This document shows positions 37,442 through 45,603 of a DNA stretch of 64,000 bases, piece after piece. Origin of the DNA: Candidatus Altimarinota bacterium (GTDB lineage: Bacteria > Patescibacteriota > Gracilibacteria > UBA4473); the NCBI GenBank assembly GCA_023143095.1, contig JAGLIF010000006.1:62001-126000 (forward strand), read 5' to 3'. The translations under genes were made by a program, and so were the position numbers. Positions within the stretch are counted from its first letter, which is position 1, and each line of letters starts with the position of its first letter. Under the pieces are notes generated by a model. The model searched no databases. It saw only the letters and a list, made by a program, of their open reading frames with translations, and was not told the DNA's origin.

Positions 37442-38125
37442 TTAAATCTCAAGTTTTAATTGCATTTCTGGAATTTGATCAATAGTCCATTCTATTTGAT
37501 CTACAATACCTCCAGTTCCAACAAGATAATCATCCAAAAAAGCCGAAACCGTTGTGTTTTTAACTGTTTTTAATAATTTTTGTACCAACTCTTCTGGATC
37601 TTCCGAAAAAACCATTCTATCTGTTACCTTTCGATGACAATATCCTAAGATTTTGTCAATATGTTCGGCAACACCTCCACAACCAGTCAAAATTCCTATC
37701 GGTTTCCCTTCATCATAAGCAACTGTAAATTCATTAAGCGTTCCTGTTCCCCCTGGCAAAATAATAATACCATTACAAGATCGAATATTGAGAATATCCC
37801 GTTCCATGAGCCCAAGCCCCGTAAACATAAACTGATCATAATGCTGAACAGGCGACTTATATTTTTCTATATGTGAACGAATAGAAATAGCAGGTGATAC
37901 ACCAAAAGTTCGTCCTCCAGCTTTTTTGGCTCCCATAGCGGCCTCATCAGGAAGTCCTGGACATGCCCCGTTTACAAGGGTACATCCACCAAGAGCAATG
38001 TATTTTCCTACATCTCTAGCTCTTTGTACTGCTTTTTTGTTCCTCATGATCTCTCCAGAGGCGGATCCCATAACTCCGATTCTAGTGACAATATTTGGAC
38101 GAACATCAAAAATATTTTTTATCAT
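37442..38125 (-). CDS. LOG-family (TIGR00730-like) nucleotide phosphoribohydrolase
   Basis: 227 residues with a Rossmann-like fold. The LOG signature PGGTGTLNEFTVAYDEGKP is present, preceded by GVMGSASGE, TLVNGACPGLPDEAAMGAKK and MERDILN (the M-x-R-K-like position). LOG enzymes release a base from nucleoside monophosphates; bacterial members act on varied nucleotides or as SLOG-type ligand sensors. Its ATG overlaps the stop of the upstream prsW gene (TAATG), indicating translational coupling. Confidence 0.85.
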   Translation of the reverse strand: MIKNIFDVRPNIVTRIGVMGSASGEIMRNKKAVQRARDVGKYIALGGCTLVNGACPGLPDEAAMGAKKAGGRTFGVSPAISIRSHIEKYKSPVQHYDQFMFTGLGLMERDILNIRSCNGIIILPGGTGTLNEFTVAYDEGKPIGILTGCGGVAEHIDKILGYCHRKVTDRMVFSEDPEELVQKLLKTVKNTTVSAFLDDYLVGTGGIVDQIEWTIDQIPEMQLKLEI

Positions 38126-39180
38126 TATTTAAAATTAAAATTAGTAATTGGAAAAAATCGTTGCTCTTTAATATGAAAAAGGTGCAAAACCACAAAAAAT
38201 AACCCTAAAATAAATGTAAAAGCAAATCCTATTTGCCCAAATTCCAAGAAAATATTGAAAATTGCATGTAACCCCATTGCAATAAGCATACCAAGCATCA
38301 TTTGTTCTTCATGAAAAAGAGTAGCCCCTTTTAAATGTAAAACTTGATGAAGTCTGTTTATAATTGGATGTTGTCTTTCTTTTTGTTCTTGTTGATAAAT
38401 ACGAGACGAAAATTTCGCTACTCCATAAAAATAACCAAAGATTGCAGAAAAACAAATATGAGCGGCAACAGAAATAGTTGATCTCAATAAAATTAGAATC
38501 GAGAATGTTTGTATTGATCTACTGATCTCCGCAAAGTTTTTACCAAAGTATAAAATATTTTCAACAAAAGCAAACCCTAGCGCAACAATAATCGAAAACT
38601 CAAGTGCATCTTTAACAGACCTTATCTTTTCTTCATCTGAAAACCTCAATACAAGATGTTTAATAAATTCTTCAAGCATCCCAACAACGACAAAAAACCA
38701 TATTTTTTCATTCACTGAAAAAGAAGAAAAAAATGCTATAATACCACAAAGCCCTCCAATAGAAATAAAAAATAAGGGAGACTCAATGGCCTTTCCTATT
38801 TTTCGTTCAAAAACACGAAGAGTATTGTCACCAGAACAAACTTCCAAAAAAAACATCACAACGACCATGAATATAAACAGTCCTGCTACAACAAGAATAT
38901 TCATTGTAAAATAAGCAAGAAACTTCGAAAGCGTTGGCATCTGTGCCAAGTCTGATAAATAGTGTATCAAATTAAAATGTTCAAATTTCCAAACCATTAT
39001 ATTCCAATACCTTTCATACAGTTTTATAGGAAGAACAGAAAACATTCCTGCCACAAAAGAAAGTATGACATACCCTCTCTTTGTAGGATGTTTTTTATTA
39101 AAAAAGTAAACCCATCCCAATATCGGTAAAAGTGCTAAAAAAGAAATTAAAGCAAGCTTAAGAAATGGAATGCCTAACAT
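38125..39180 (-). CDS. PrsW-family intramembrane protease
   Basis: 351 residues, about eight membrane helices. The PrsW motifs are all visible: MLEEFIKHLVL (EExxK), ALGFAFVENILYF (GFxxxEN), AAHICFSAIFGYFYG and MGLHAIFNIFLE (H-x3-N). In Bacillus, PrsW makes the first cut in an anti-sigma factor; here the substrate is unknown. FecR-like anchored proteins at 17824 and 50572 would be conceivable targets, but only by analogy. It is translationally coupled to the LOG gene. Confidence 0.85.
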   Translation of the reverse strand: MLGIPFLKLALISFLALLPILGWVYFFNKKHPTKRGYVILSFVAGMFSVLPIKLYERYWNIMVWKFEHFNLIHYLSDLAQMPTLSKFLAYFTMNILVVAGLFIFMVVVMFFLEVCSGDNTLRVFERKIGKAIESPLFFISIGGLCGIIAFFSSFSVNEKIWFFVVVGMLEEFIKHLVLRFSDEEKIRSVKDALEFSIIVALGFAFVENILYFGKNFAEISRSIQTFSILILLRSTISVAAHICFSAIFGYFYGVAKFSSRIYQQEQKERQHPIINRLHQVLHLKGATLFHEEQMMLGMLIAMGLHAIFNIFLEFGQIGFAFTFILGLFFVVLHLFHIKEQRFFPITNFNFK

Positions 39181-39249
39181 CTTTTAGATTTTTTAAAAAA
39201 CACCATCCAATCACTATAGCATATTTTTAAAAAAAATCAAAGAAAAGTC

Positions 39250-40491
39250 TTAATTTTTTCTTCTTACTTCAGGCATTCTCTCTAGCTGCCAATTCACAAG
39301 TTTTTGCTGAAAAATTCCAAAAAGTGTAGAAGTCAACCAATAAATTCCCACAGCTGCTGGAAAAGTTGCCGTAAAAACCCCAAGCATAACAGGTAAAACA
39401 TAAAGCATTATCTTTTGCATTTGTTCCATTTGCCCAGCCATTCCCTCTGCTGGTGCTTTTTTAATCGTTGTTTTCTTCGCTGCCACCATACTCAATTTTA
39501 CCGCTAAAAATTGAGATCCTCCTACTAACAAAGGAAGAATCATTATATCAGGAACTTCTAAGTTTAACCACAAAAAATCAGAATTTACCATCGCTAAGTC
39601 TACATTTTGATTAAAAGGATAAAGCAAAAACCGAAGATGCTCAGAAAGCCCATCTTTTACCACAAAATAAATCCCCAATAAAAACGGCATTTGAAAAAGC
39701 ATTGGCAAACAAGAACTCATAGGATTTATTTTTTCTGTTTTATATAGCTCCATTGTTTTAAGCGCCAAAGCCTGTTGATTCTTGCCATATTTTGCCCGCA
39801 ACGCCTCAATTTTTGGTTGCAATTGCTGCAATCGTCGCTGTGATTTCATCGCTTTTTGGTTGGGAAAGAAAAGAGCAAGTCTTACCAAAATCGTTAAAAT
39901 AATAATCGATAAACCCAAAGAATGATTTGGACTTTTTTCGATAAAAAACACCAGAAGATTAAAAAGAGGTTTAGAAACGATGGCTCTAAAAAGTCGCCTA
40001 AATGCACCTGGATTTTCATATTCAATACTCTCTGATTCAATTATTTTCACCCCAGAAGCAGCTTCAAACTTCATCGATAGTGAGTAACTCCCCGATTCTG
40101 TAAATATTTGTGCACTAAAGTCTTTCAAACTAAAAAATCTACTTGTTCCTGGCGATAACTCAACGCTTTCCACCTTTTTTTGTTCACAATTTTCAAAACT
40201 AGAACCAGAAACCACTACTTTTTGATTGTTAACCAAACGAGAAATGACAAGACTTCCTGGTTTTTCACAAGGACTAATAAATCGGATCAATTCCTGTGAA
40301 TCGTTTACTATTTTGAACCGTGCTAAATTCCCTAATGTTAAAGAACCTCTTTCTGGTGCAATAGTTATCATTTCCTGTGAAGCAACAACCTCTTTCTTCC
40401 CAAAAAACGAGCTATATGCCCACATTCCAAGATAAAAAATCGCAAACCAAACAAGAAAACTTTTTAAAAATTCTGAAATCTTTTTATTCAT
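39250..40491 (-). CDS. yidC: Membrane protein insertase YidC
   Basis: About 413 residues starting at MNKKISEFLKSF; a Met 13 codons upstream would overlap rnpA. An N-terminal helix, a short periplasmic beta domain, then the 60KD_IMP core: helix 2, a basic cytoplasmic hairpin (AMKSQRRLQQLQPKIEALRA), KINPMSSCLPMLFQMPFLLG and two C-terminal helices. It inserts membrane proteins with or without SecYEG. Gene order rpmH-rnpA-yidC is the classical bacterial arrangement. Confidence 0.94.
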   Translation of the reverse strand: MNKKISEFLKSFLVWFAIFYLGMWAYSSFFGKKEVVASQEMITIAPERGSLTLGNLARFKIVNDSQELIRFISPCEKPGSLVISRLVNNQKVVVSGSSFENCEQKKVESVELSPGTSRFFSLKDFSAQIFTESGSYSLSMKFEAASGVKIIESESIEYENPGAFRRLFRAIVSKPLFNLLVFFIEKSPNHSLGLSIIILTILVRLALFFPNQKAMKSQRRLQQLQPKIEALRAKYGKNQQALALKTMELYKTEKINPMSSCLPMLFQMPFLLGIYFVVKDGLSEHLRFLLYPFNQNVDLAMVNSDFLWLNLEVPDIMILPLLVGGSQFLAVKLSMVAAKKTTIKKAPAEGMAGQMEQMQKIMLYVLPVMLGVFTATFPAAVGIYWLTSTLFGIFQQKLVNWQLERMPEVRRKN

Positions 40492-40498
40492 TCTAAAT

Positions 40499-40849
40499 TT
40501 ATTTTTTATTGTATTGACTCTTCCTAACAAAAAATCGTATAAATGCTTTTATGTGTGGAAAAATTTCATCAACATTCTGTGGGATTTTCTCCCCTTTGTA
40601 AAGACAAATTATATTACACGCACGAGTCTTTCCTAATAAATACTCTCGAAAAATTTCGTAAACCTGTCTTCTGAATCTATTTCTTTTAGTCGCCAATTTC
40701 TCTATTTTTTTAGAAATAACTACCGCACAACAAGTCTCTTTATTTGATGGCGCAAACAAAAACAAAAAATCTCCGGAACGAAATCCTTTCATTCTTTTTC
40801 TCCAAAACTCAAAACTATTTTGAGTAAATCTATTCTTTTTAGCTAACAT
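40499..40849 (-). CDS. rnpA: Ribonuclease P protein component
   Basis: About 116 residues from MLAKKNRFTQNSFEFW; the 12 residues upstream are not typical. The central RNP motif TKRNRFRRQVYEIFRE binds the catalytic RNA, whose gene is at 24954. The family hallmark LAKKNRF near the N-terminus is present. It lies between rpmH and yidC, with a hairpin separating it from rpmH. Confidence 0.93.
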   Translation of the reverse strand: MLAKKNRFTQNSFEFWRKRMKGFRSGDFLFLFAPSNKETCCAVVISKKIEKLATKRNRFRRQVYEIFREYLLGKTRACNIICLYKGEKIPQNVDEIFPHIKAFIRFFVRKSQYNKK

Positions 40850-40886
40850 CTTCACCAAATTATTATAAAAAATAGTTTCTCGCAAT

Positions 40887-40918
40887 AAAAAAAACGAAAG
40901 GGATTCACTCCATTCGTT
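40887..40918 (-). terminator. Hairpin with T-run between rpmH and rnpA
   Basis: Read on the minus strand, AACGAA (40918-40913) pairs with TTCGTT (40898-40893), extended by GGA/TCC, then runs into T residues. It could terminate part of the rpmH transcript, giving more L34 than RnpA, or act as a processing site. Confidence 0.5.
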
Positions 40919-40941
40919 CTTTTATAAAAATAATTTATTTC

Positions 40942-41094
40942 CTATGTCCAAAGATTCTTCTTGGGAGTTACCGAAAGTAATTCTCTTCCTTTTGCTCTCC
41001 GTCGAGAAAGAATTCTTCTTCCTGATTTTGTTTCCATTCGAGCACGAAACCCATGTGTACGCATTCGTTTCCGCCATCTTCGTTTTGCAAGCAT
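40942..41094 (-). CDS. rpmH: 50S ribosomal protein L34
   Basis: 50 residues, very basic. The L34 core [19 protein letters not shown] is followed by [15 protein letters not shown], matching the universal L34 pattern. The N-terminus is MLAKRRWRK and a short tail (TPKKNLWT) follows the usual end. It is first in the rpmH-rnpA-yidC cluster and has its own promoter upstream. Confidence 0.95.
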   Translation of the reverse strand: MLAKRRWRKRMRTHGFRARMETKSGRRILSRRRAKGRELLSVTPKKNLWT

Positions 41095-41121
41095 CGCTAA
41101 TAAATTTAAATAAGCCTGCGG

Positions 41122-41150
41122 AATTTAGGTAAGAATAGCTCCTTTGTCAA
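41122..41150 (-). promoter_or_regulatory. rpmH promoter TTGACA-17-TAAATT
   Basis: On the minus strand the -35 TTGACA lies at 41150-41145 and the -10 TAAATT at 41127-41122, 17 bp apart. The predicted start is close to 41115, about 20 nt before the rpmH ATG. Poly-A/T inverted repeats (TTTCATTTTTT/AAAAAAATGAAA, around 41180-41203) lie between it and gdhA. Confidence 0.65.
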
Positions 41151-41240
41151 ATTTTTATCCAATTCCTTTTAAAAAAAGGTTTCATTTTTTAAAAAAATGA
41201 AAATAATAATTCTGGTATATTTTTTAAACTCCACCTACAA

Positions 41241-42539
41241 ATGTCCTCAAAAAAACCATTTGAAAACTTTCTCATGACTCTGAAAGACGCTTCAAAAGAA
41301 ATCAATCTTTGTGACAAAACTCTCAAAAAATTAAAAGTTCCAGAGAATATTTTTCAAACAGAAGTTTCTTTTAAGCTAGATAATGGTGATATCCAACAAG
41401 CACCTGCCTATCGAGTACAACATAATTCCGCTCGAGGTCCCTACAAAGGAGGTATTCGTTTTCATCCTGACGCAGATTTGGATGAAGTCAAAAGTCTCGC
41501 CAGCCTGATGAGTCTTAAGTGTGCTGTTGTAAACATTCCTTTTGGTGGTGGAAAAGGAGGTGTACAAATTAATCCAAAACAACTAAGTAAAACCGAACTT
41601 GAACGACTTAGTCGTGCTTATTTTCGAACTGGAACAGAAGCTGGAATCTTTGGAGTAAATAAAGATATTCCTGCCCCAGATGTCTATACAAACCCACAAA
41701 TCATGGCTTGGATGTTAGATGAGCATGAGAAAATTTTAGGTGAAAAATCTCCCGGTGTTCTCACAGGAAAACCACTTGAACTCGGAGGAAGTCTTGGTCG
41801 TGGATATGCAACAAGCCAAGGGGGGCTTTTTGTCCTTCTTGAATATTTAAAACAATTAGGCCTCTCCCCTAAAAAAACAACTATTGCCATACAAGGATTT
41901 GGAAATGCTGGATCATTTTTTGCAAAACTTGCCAACAAAGCTGGCTTTAAAATTGTAGCCGTTTCCGATTCCAAAGGCGCAATTATACATGATCAAGGTG
42001 AATTTGAAATCGACAAGCTTTATCAATACAAACAAGCAGGAGGTTCTCTTCGAGGAAATTTTTGCCAAGAAGACACTTGCGATATAGAAAAAATGTCCAA
42101 AGAAAAAGTAAAAACTATTTCCAATGAAGCACTCTTGAAATTGGATATTGATGTTCTCGTTTTGGCTGCCATGGATGGAGTTGTCCATGAAGGAAATGTC
42201 AAAAATATAAAAGCCAAAATAATTTTGGAACTTGCCAATGGTCCAGTAACACCTGAAGCAGACAAAATTCTTGAGAAAAAAGATGTCGTGGTGATTCCTG
42301 ATATTTTAGCAAATGCTGGTGGAGTTACTGTTTCTTACTTTGAATGGGTTCAAAATCGATCTGGTGATGTTTGGGAAGAGGATTTTGTAAATGAAAAACT
42401 AAAAAAAATTATGACAAAAGCCTTTACCGATCTTCAAAAAATCCAAACAAAACATGCCAGTGTTTCTATGCGAAAAGCCGCTTTTATTCTTGGTATTGAG
42501 CGAATTCAAACCGCTATGAAATTACGAGGGCAAATTTAA
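41241..42539 (+). CDS. gdhA: Glutamate dehydrogenase (Glu/Leu/Phe/Val family)
   Basis: 432 residues. The substrate domain shows YRVQHNSARGPYKGGIRFHP, SLMSLKCAVVNIPFGGGKGG (catalytic Lys) and the PAPDVYTN Asp loop. The Rossmann domain has IAIQGFGNAGSFFAK. It interconverts glutamate and 2-oxoglutarate plus ammonia; coenzyme preference cannot be read with certainty. It is monocistronic, convergent with mnmA, and preceded by TATATT about 20 nt upstream of the ATG. Confidence 0.94.
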   Translation: MSSKKPFENFLMTLKDASKEINLCDKTLKKLKVPENIFQTEVSFKLDNGDIQQAPAYRVQHNSARGPYKGGIRFHPDADLDEVKSLASLMSLKCAVVNIPFGGGKGGVQINPKQLSKTELERLSRAYFRTGTEAGIFGVNKDIPAPDVYTNPQIMAWMLDEHEKILGEKSPGVLTGKPLELGGSLGRGYATSQGGLFVLLEYLKQLGLSPKKTTIAIQGFGNAGSFFAKLANKAGFKIVAVSDSKGAIIHDQGEFEIDKLYQYKQAGGSLRGNFCQEDTCDIEKMSKEKVKTISNEALLKLDIDVLVLAAMDGVVHEGNVKNIKAKIILELANGPVTPEADKILEKKDVVVIPDILANAGGVTVSYFEWVQNRSGDVWEEDFVNEKLKKIMTKAFTDLQKIQTKHASVSMRKAAFILGIERIQTAMKLRGQI

Positions 42540-42565
42540 AATAAATTTGTATCAAAAAAATTTCT

Positions 42566-43651
42566 TTACGAAATTTCTCCACCCCCAAAGCAAATCTTGT
42601 TTTTCTCGTCATAGAAAACAATTGATTGCCCTGGTGTAATAGCGCGTTGTGGAACCTTAAACTTTACTCTCACTTTATCAGAAGAGATTTTCCTAATACT
42701 ACAAACTTGTGAAGTTTGTCGATATCGAACTTTTGCTCGACAATTAAAACTTTCTGCAGGAATCTTTCCTGCCACCCAATGCAACTTTTCTGCTTCAAGT
42801 TCTAATTGAAAAAGTTTTGGATTATCTGCATCCTGACACGCTACTAACTCATTTTTTTCAATGTTTTTTTCTAACACAAACCAAGGATTTTCCTCAAACC
42901 CCTTCACTCCACCAATGTTCAATTTTTTCCTCTGTCCTATCGTATAAAAACTTAGTCCAATATGTGTCCCAAGAATCTCCCCCAATTCAGTTACAATGTT
43001 TCCAGGCATTTGACAAAGATACTTTTTCAGAAATTGCATATAATCTCGTTCTCCTACAAAACAAATCCCCGTTGAGTCTTTTTTTTCTGCATTTTCAAAT
43101 CCAAAACTTTTCGCCATCTTTCTAATCTCTGGTTTTGTGTAACCAGCCAAAGGAAAAAGAATATGCTTTAATTGTTCTTGCCCGAGCGTATACAAAAAAT
43201 AAGTTTGATCTTTGTTTTGATCTTTCGCACACCGTAAGTCAAAAAGCTTTGTTTTTTCATTATATATATTTTTTGCATAATGACCCGTTGCTAGATAGTC
43301 CGCTTCGAATTTCTTCGCATAATCTAAAAAAACTTTAAACTTTATAAACTTATTACACAAAATATCTGGATTTGGAGTCCTGAATTTACGATGCTGTTCC
43401 AAAAAATATTCAAAAACATCATCCCAATATTCTTTTGAAAAGTTAACTGTATAAAACGGAATTCCCACTTTTGCGGCTACATTACGAGCATCTATCGCAT
43501 CAATTGCCGCCGGACAATACTCATCAGATGAATCATCCCAATTTTTCATAAAAACACCGATAACTTCATGCCCCTCCTCGACCAAAAGCTTCACCACAAC
43601 TGCAGAATCAACCCCTCCCGACAATCCAACTACAATCCGTTTTTTCATCAT
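42566..43651 (-). CDS. mnmA: tRNA-specific 2-thiouridylase MnmA
   Basis: 361 residues; ATP-dependent 2-thiolation of U34 in Lys, Glu and Gln tRNAs. The PP-loop GLSGGVDSAVVV is at residues ~9-20. The catalytic cysteines are in NPDILCNKFIKF and STGICFVGERD. FYTIGQRKKLNIGG and the C-terminal beta domain (KVRYRQTSQVCSIRKI) are typical. The start is one of two adjacent Mets. The sulfur donor relay is not in this window, although a rhodanese lies at 1502. Confidence 0.95.
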   Translation of the reverse strand: MMKKRIVVGLSGGVDSAVVVKLLVEEGHEVIGVFMKNWDDSSDEYCPAAIDAIDARNVAAKVGIPFYTVNFSKEYWDDVFEYFLEQHRKFRTPNPDILCNKFIKFKVFLDYAKKFEADYLATGHYAKNIYNEKTKLFDLRCAKDQNKDQTYFLYTLGQEQLKHILFPLAGYTKPEIRKMAKSFGFENAEKKDSTGICFVGERDYMQFLKKYLCQMPGNIVTELGEILGTHIGLSFYTIGQRKKLNIGGVKGFEENPWFVLEKNIEKNELVACQDADNPKLFQLELEAEKLHWVAGKIPAESFNCRAKVRYRQTSQVCSIRKISSDKVRVKFKVPQRAITPGQSIVFYDEKNKICFGGGEIS

Positions 43652-43759
43652 TAATCTTTAATAAACACTGACTTAATAAACTCGTAACAAAAAATTATTT
43701 TTTTATACGAAATTAGTCTCTTCTTTTGTCATTTTTGTTTTTACTCAGCAACTCCTTTC

Positions 43760-43849
43760 TTAAACCAAAAAAGGCAGAAAGGACATCGCAACAAATGTAG
43801 CCAAAATAAAACCTACCATTACTTTAAATGCCAATGTCTTTTTTTTCAT
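43760..43849 (-). CDS. Possible 29-residue membrane peptide
   Basis: The ORF encodes MKKKTLAFKVMVGFILATF followed by VAMSFLPFLV. It has three lysines then one hydrophobic helix, the layout of a single-pass membrane peptide. It sits between grpE and mnmA, 20 bp after grpE, on the same strand. No family is recognised, and the length is near the limit of chance. Confidence 0.4.
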   Translation of the reverse strand: MKKKTLAFKVMVGFILATFVAMSFLPFLV

Positions 43850-43869
43850 TTTATATATTTAAAATTTAA

Positions 43870-44361
43870 CTACGCAGCAGAAACTTTTGCCGGAGCAATA
43901 ATAGTCTTTCCAAAACTCCATCCAGGCTCTAAAACTTTTACAACTTCTCCACTCTTTCCTTCTCCTACCATAACCACTTCATGGATTTCTGGATCAACTT
44001 TTTCACCAGCTTTTGGCATAATTTTCTCAAATCCTTGCACAGACAGTTTCTCAAAGAACTTTTCCACTACTTTTTGAAAATCTTCATTTTCTGAATGTTC
44101 AACTCCGAGCTGTAATTCTAAAAAATTTGGCAAAACCCCTTTTAAAAACTCACAAACAGCTTGCCCAGACCAGTTCTTTTTATTTTTTGTCTCCCGTCGC
44201 TGATAGTTTTGTAAATCCGCCAATGCCCTGAGTCGAGCCACCTCTCCTTGAGACAACTTTGATTTCAACTCCAATATTATCGTTTCCATTTCTTCAATTT
44301 TTTGAACCAACACACTAGTTGCCTTCAATTCTTTTTTCTTTTGTGATTCTTTTCTTTTCAT
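43870..44361 (-). CDS. grpE: GrpE nucleotide exchange factor
   Basis: 163 residues. An N-terminal coiled coil (LVQKIEEMETIILELKSKLS) leads to LRALADLQNYQRR. The compact beta domain shows GFEKIMPKAGEKVDPEIHEV and GWSFGKTIIAPAKVSAA, the standard GrpE end. It exchanges ADP on DnaK. No dnaK or dnaJ is adjacent. The -10 box TATACT (44375-44370) is 8 nt from the ATG, so the mRNA is probably leaderless. Confidence 0.94.
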   Translation of the reverse strand: MKRKESQKKKELKATSVLVQKIEEMETIILELKSKLSQGEVARLRALADLQNYQRRETKNKKNWSGQAVCEFLKGVLPNFLELQLGVEHSENEDFQKVVEKFFEKLSVQGFEKIMPKAGEKVDPEIHEVVMVGEGKSGEVVKVLEPGWSFGKTIIAPAKVSAA

Positions 44362-44369
44362 CGAAACCG

Positions 44370-44375
44370 AGTATA
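44370..44375 (-). promoter_or_regulatory. -10 box TATACT of grpE
   Basis: On the minus strand TATACT is followed by 8 nt and then the grpE ATG. No heat-shock operator of the CIRCE type is visible in the divergent gap to efp. Confidence 0.5.
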
Positions 44376-44446
44376 AAAACTTTTTTGCAAAAATTCAAAT
44401 GCAGTGTAAGAATACTTATAAAAAATAATTTGTTAAACCCTTAAAA

Positions 44447-45007
44447 ATGCTCGGCATTACAGATCTCAAGGTTGGTCAATATCTCGTTTTAGACAATACT
44501 CCATATCTCATCACCTTCAACCAATTTTCTAAGTCGGGGAGACAGGGAGGTGTTATGAAAACTAAGATGAAAAATCTTTTAACAGGCAGTGTTATGGAAA
44601 GAACCTTTCAAGGCTCAGACAAAATAGAACCCGCTGAAATTACTTATAAAAAAGCACAATTTTTATATAGCAATGGTGACAATTTTGAATTTATGGATAA
44701 TGACACCTTTGAACAAATGATATTTTCTCGTACACAACTTGGAGAAACAATTCATTTTTTAAGTGACGGAATGGACTGCGACATCCAATATTTCAATGGC
44801 AATCCTATCAATATACAACTTCAACCAAAACTCACATTTAAAATAATTGAAACTGAACCAGGAATTAAAGGCAATACAGCAGGAACCGTAACCAAAAATG
44901 CAACAATTGAAACAGGATATGAATTAAAAGTACCCCCATTTATTGAAAAGGGAGAAAAAATTGTAGTAAATACACTTAATGGTGAATATATAGAACGAGC
45001 GAAATAA
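44447..45007 (+). CDS. efp: Translation elongation factor P, Arg32 type
   Basis: 186 residues with three beta domains, relieving ribosome stalling at polyproline. The tip loop of domain I reads FSKSGRQGGVMKTKMKNLLTG, placing Arg at position 32 instead of the Lys of E. coli-type PGKG loops. The KSGR loop and following KNLLTG match EF-Ps of the EarP pathway, in which Arg32 is rhamnosylated from dTDP-L-rhamnose. The C-terminal signature GNTAGTVTKNATIETGYELKV is normal. No EarP gene is recognisable nearby. Confidence 0.95.
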   Translation: MLGITDLKVGQYLVLDNTPYLITFNQFSKSGRQGGVMKTKMKNLLTGSVMERTFQGSDKIEPAEITYKKAQFLYSNGDNFEFMDNDTFEQMIFSRTQLGETIHFLSDGMDCDIQYFNGNPINIQLQPKLTFKIIETEPGIKGNTAGTVTKNATIETGYELKVPPFIEKGEKIVVNTLNGEYIERAK

Positions 45008-45028
45008 AGAAAACACTGATAAAAATAA

Positions 45029-45034
45029 TATAAT
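45029..45034 (+). promoter_or_regulatory. -10 box TATAAT before membrane protein gene
   Basis: A perfect TATAAT ends 8 nt before ATG 45043. It follows the recurrent AACACTGATAAA motif just after the efp stop. Confidence 0.5.
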
Positions 45035-45042
45035 TCTTTCTG

Positions 45043-45603
45043 ATGGAAGTAGCCCTTACATGGAATTTAGTTTTACTCTCAACTTTTATTTTGCTTTTTG
45101 CTTACAATTTTTTATTAGGACAAAATGCCACAATAAAACTCATTCTTTCAATTTATATTGCTATTTTAACAGCCGATGGTCTTGCTGGAATCTTGAAACA
45201 ATTTGTTTTTGATGTTTCTCCTGGATTTCAAATACTTTTAGGAGAAAACGAAAATGTGATTTTTTCTTGGATTCGCATTTTATTGTTTCTGATTGCTATT
45301 ATTATTTTTGTTGTAAAATCAGGCTTTCATGTCTTACTTGATAAACATGATCATTGGGCAATGCGACTCGGTATCCACAGTGTATTTTCTATCTTATCAG
45401 CAATCCTTTTTATCTCCACAATTCTCATTTATATGTCTGGAAATTCATTTGTTGAGGGAATGGTTCATGCACAAGAAATTACTATCTACAAAGAATCCCT
45501 TCTCGCCAAGATTCTAATCGACTACTATCAATTTTGGTTCTCACTTCCAGCTATCGCTTTTTTGACTACAAGCTTTTTATTCGAACCAGAAAACAAAACC
45601 TAA
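45043..45603 (+). CDS. Polytopic membrane protein, function unknown
   Basis: 186 residues with about five membrane helices (LVLLSTFILLFAYNFLL, IKLILSIYIAILTADGLAGI, ILLFLIAIIIFVV, SVFSILSAILFISTILIYM, FWFSLPAIAFLTTSF). A short loop between helices 3 and 4 has H-x-L-x2-K-H-D-H. The pattern is reminiscent of CvpA-like small membrane proteins, but I cannot assign it. It overlaps the stop codon of the convergent Mrs2-like gene by 4 bp. Confidence 0.75.
   Translation: MEVALTWNLVLLSTFILLFAYNFLLGQNATIKLILSIYIAILTADGLAGILKQFVFDVSPGFQILLGENENVIFSWIRILLFLIAIIIFVVKSGFHVLLDKHDHWAMRLGIHSVFSILSAILFISTILIYMSGNSFVEGMVHAQEITIYKESLLAKILIDYYQFWFSLPAIAFLTTSFLFEPENKT

Noticed and set aside
38261-38300. Further TTGCAA pair (TTGCAT-N9-TTGCAA)
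   Set aside because: The spacing is 9 rather than 5, so it was not counted as a copy of the 17-bp palindrome.
41095-41240. Replication origin next to rpmH-rnpA-yidC
   Set aside because: Only one weak DnaA-box-like TTATCCAAT is seen, and no dnaA or dnaN is present. The gap is short and explained by the rpmH promoter and poly-A/T palindromes.
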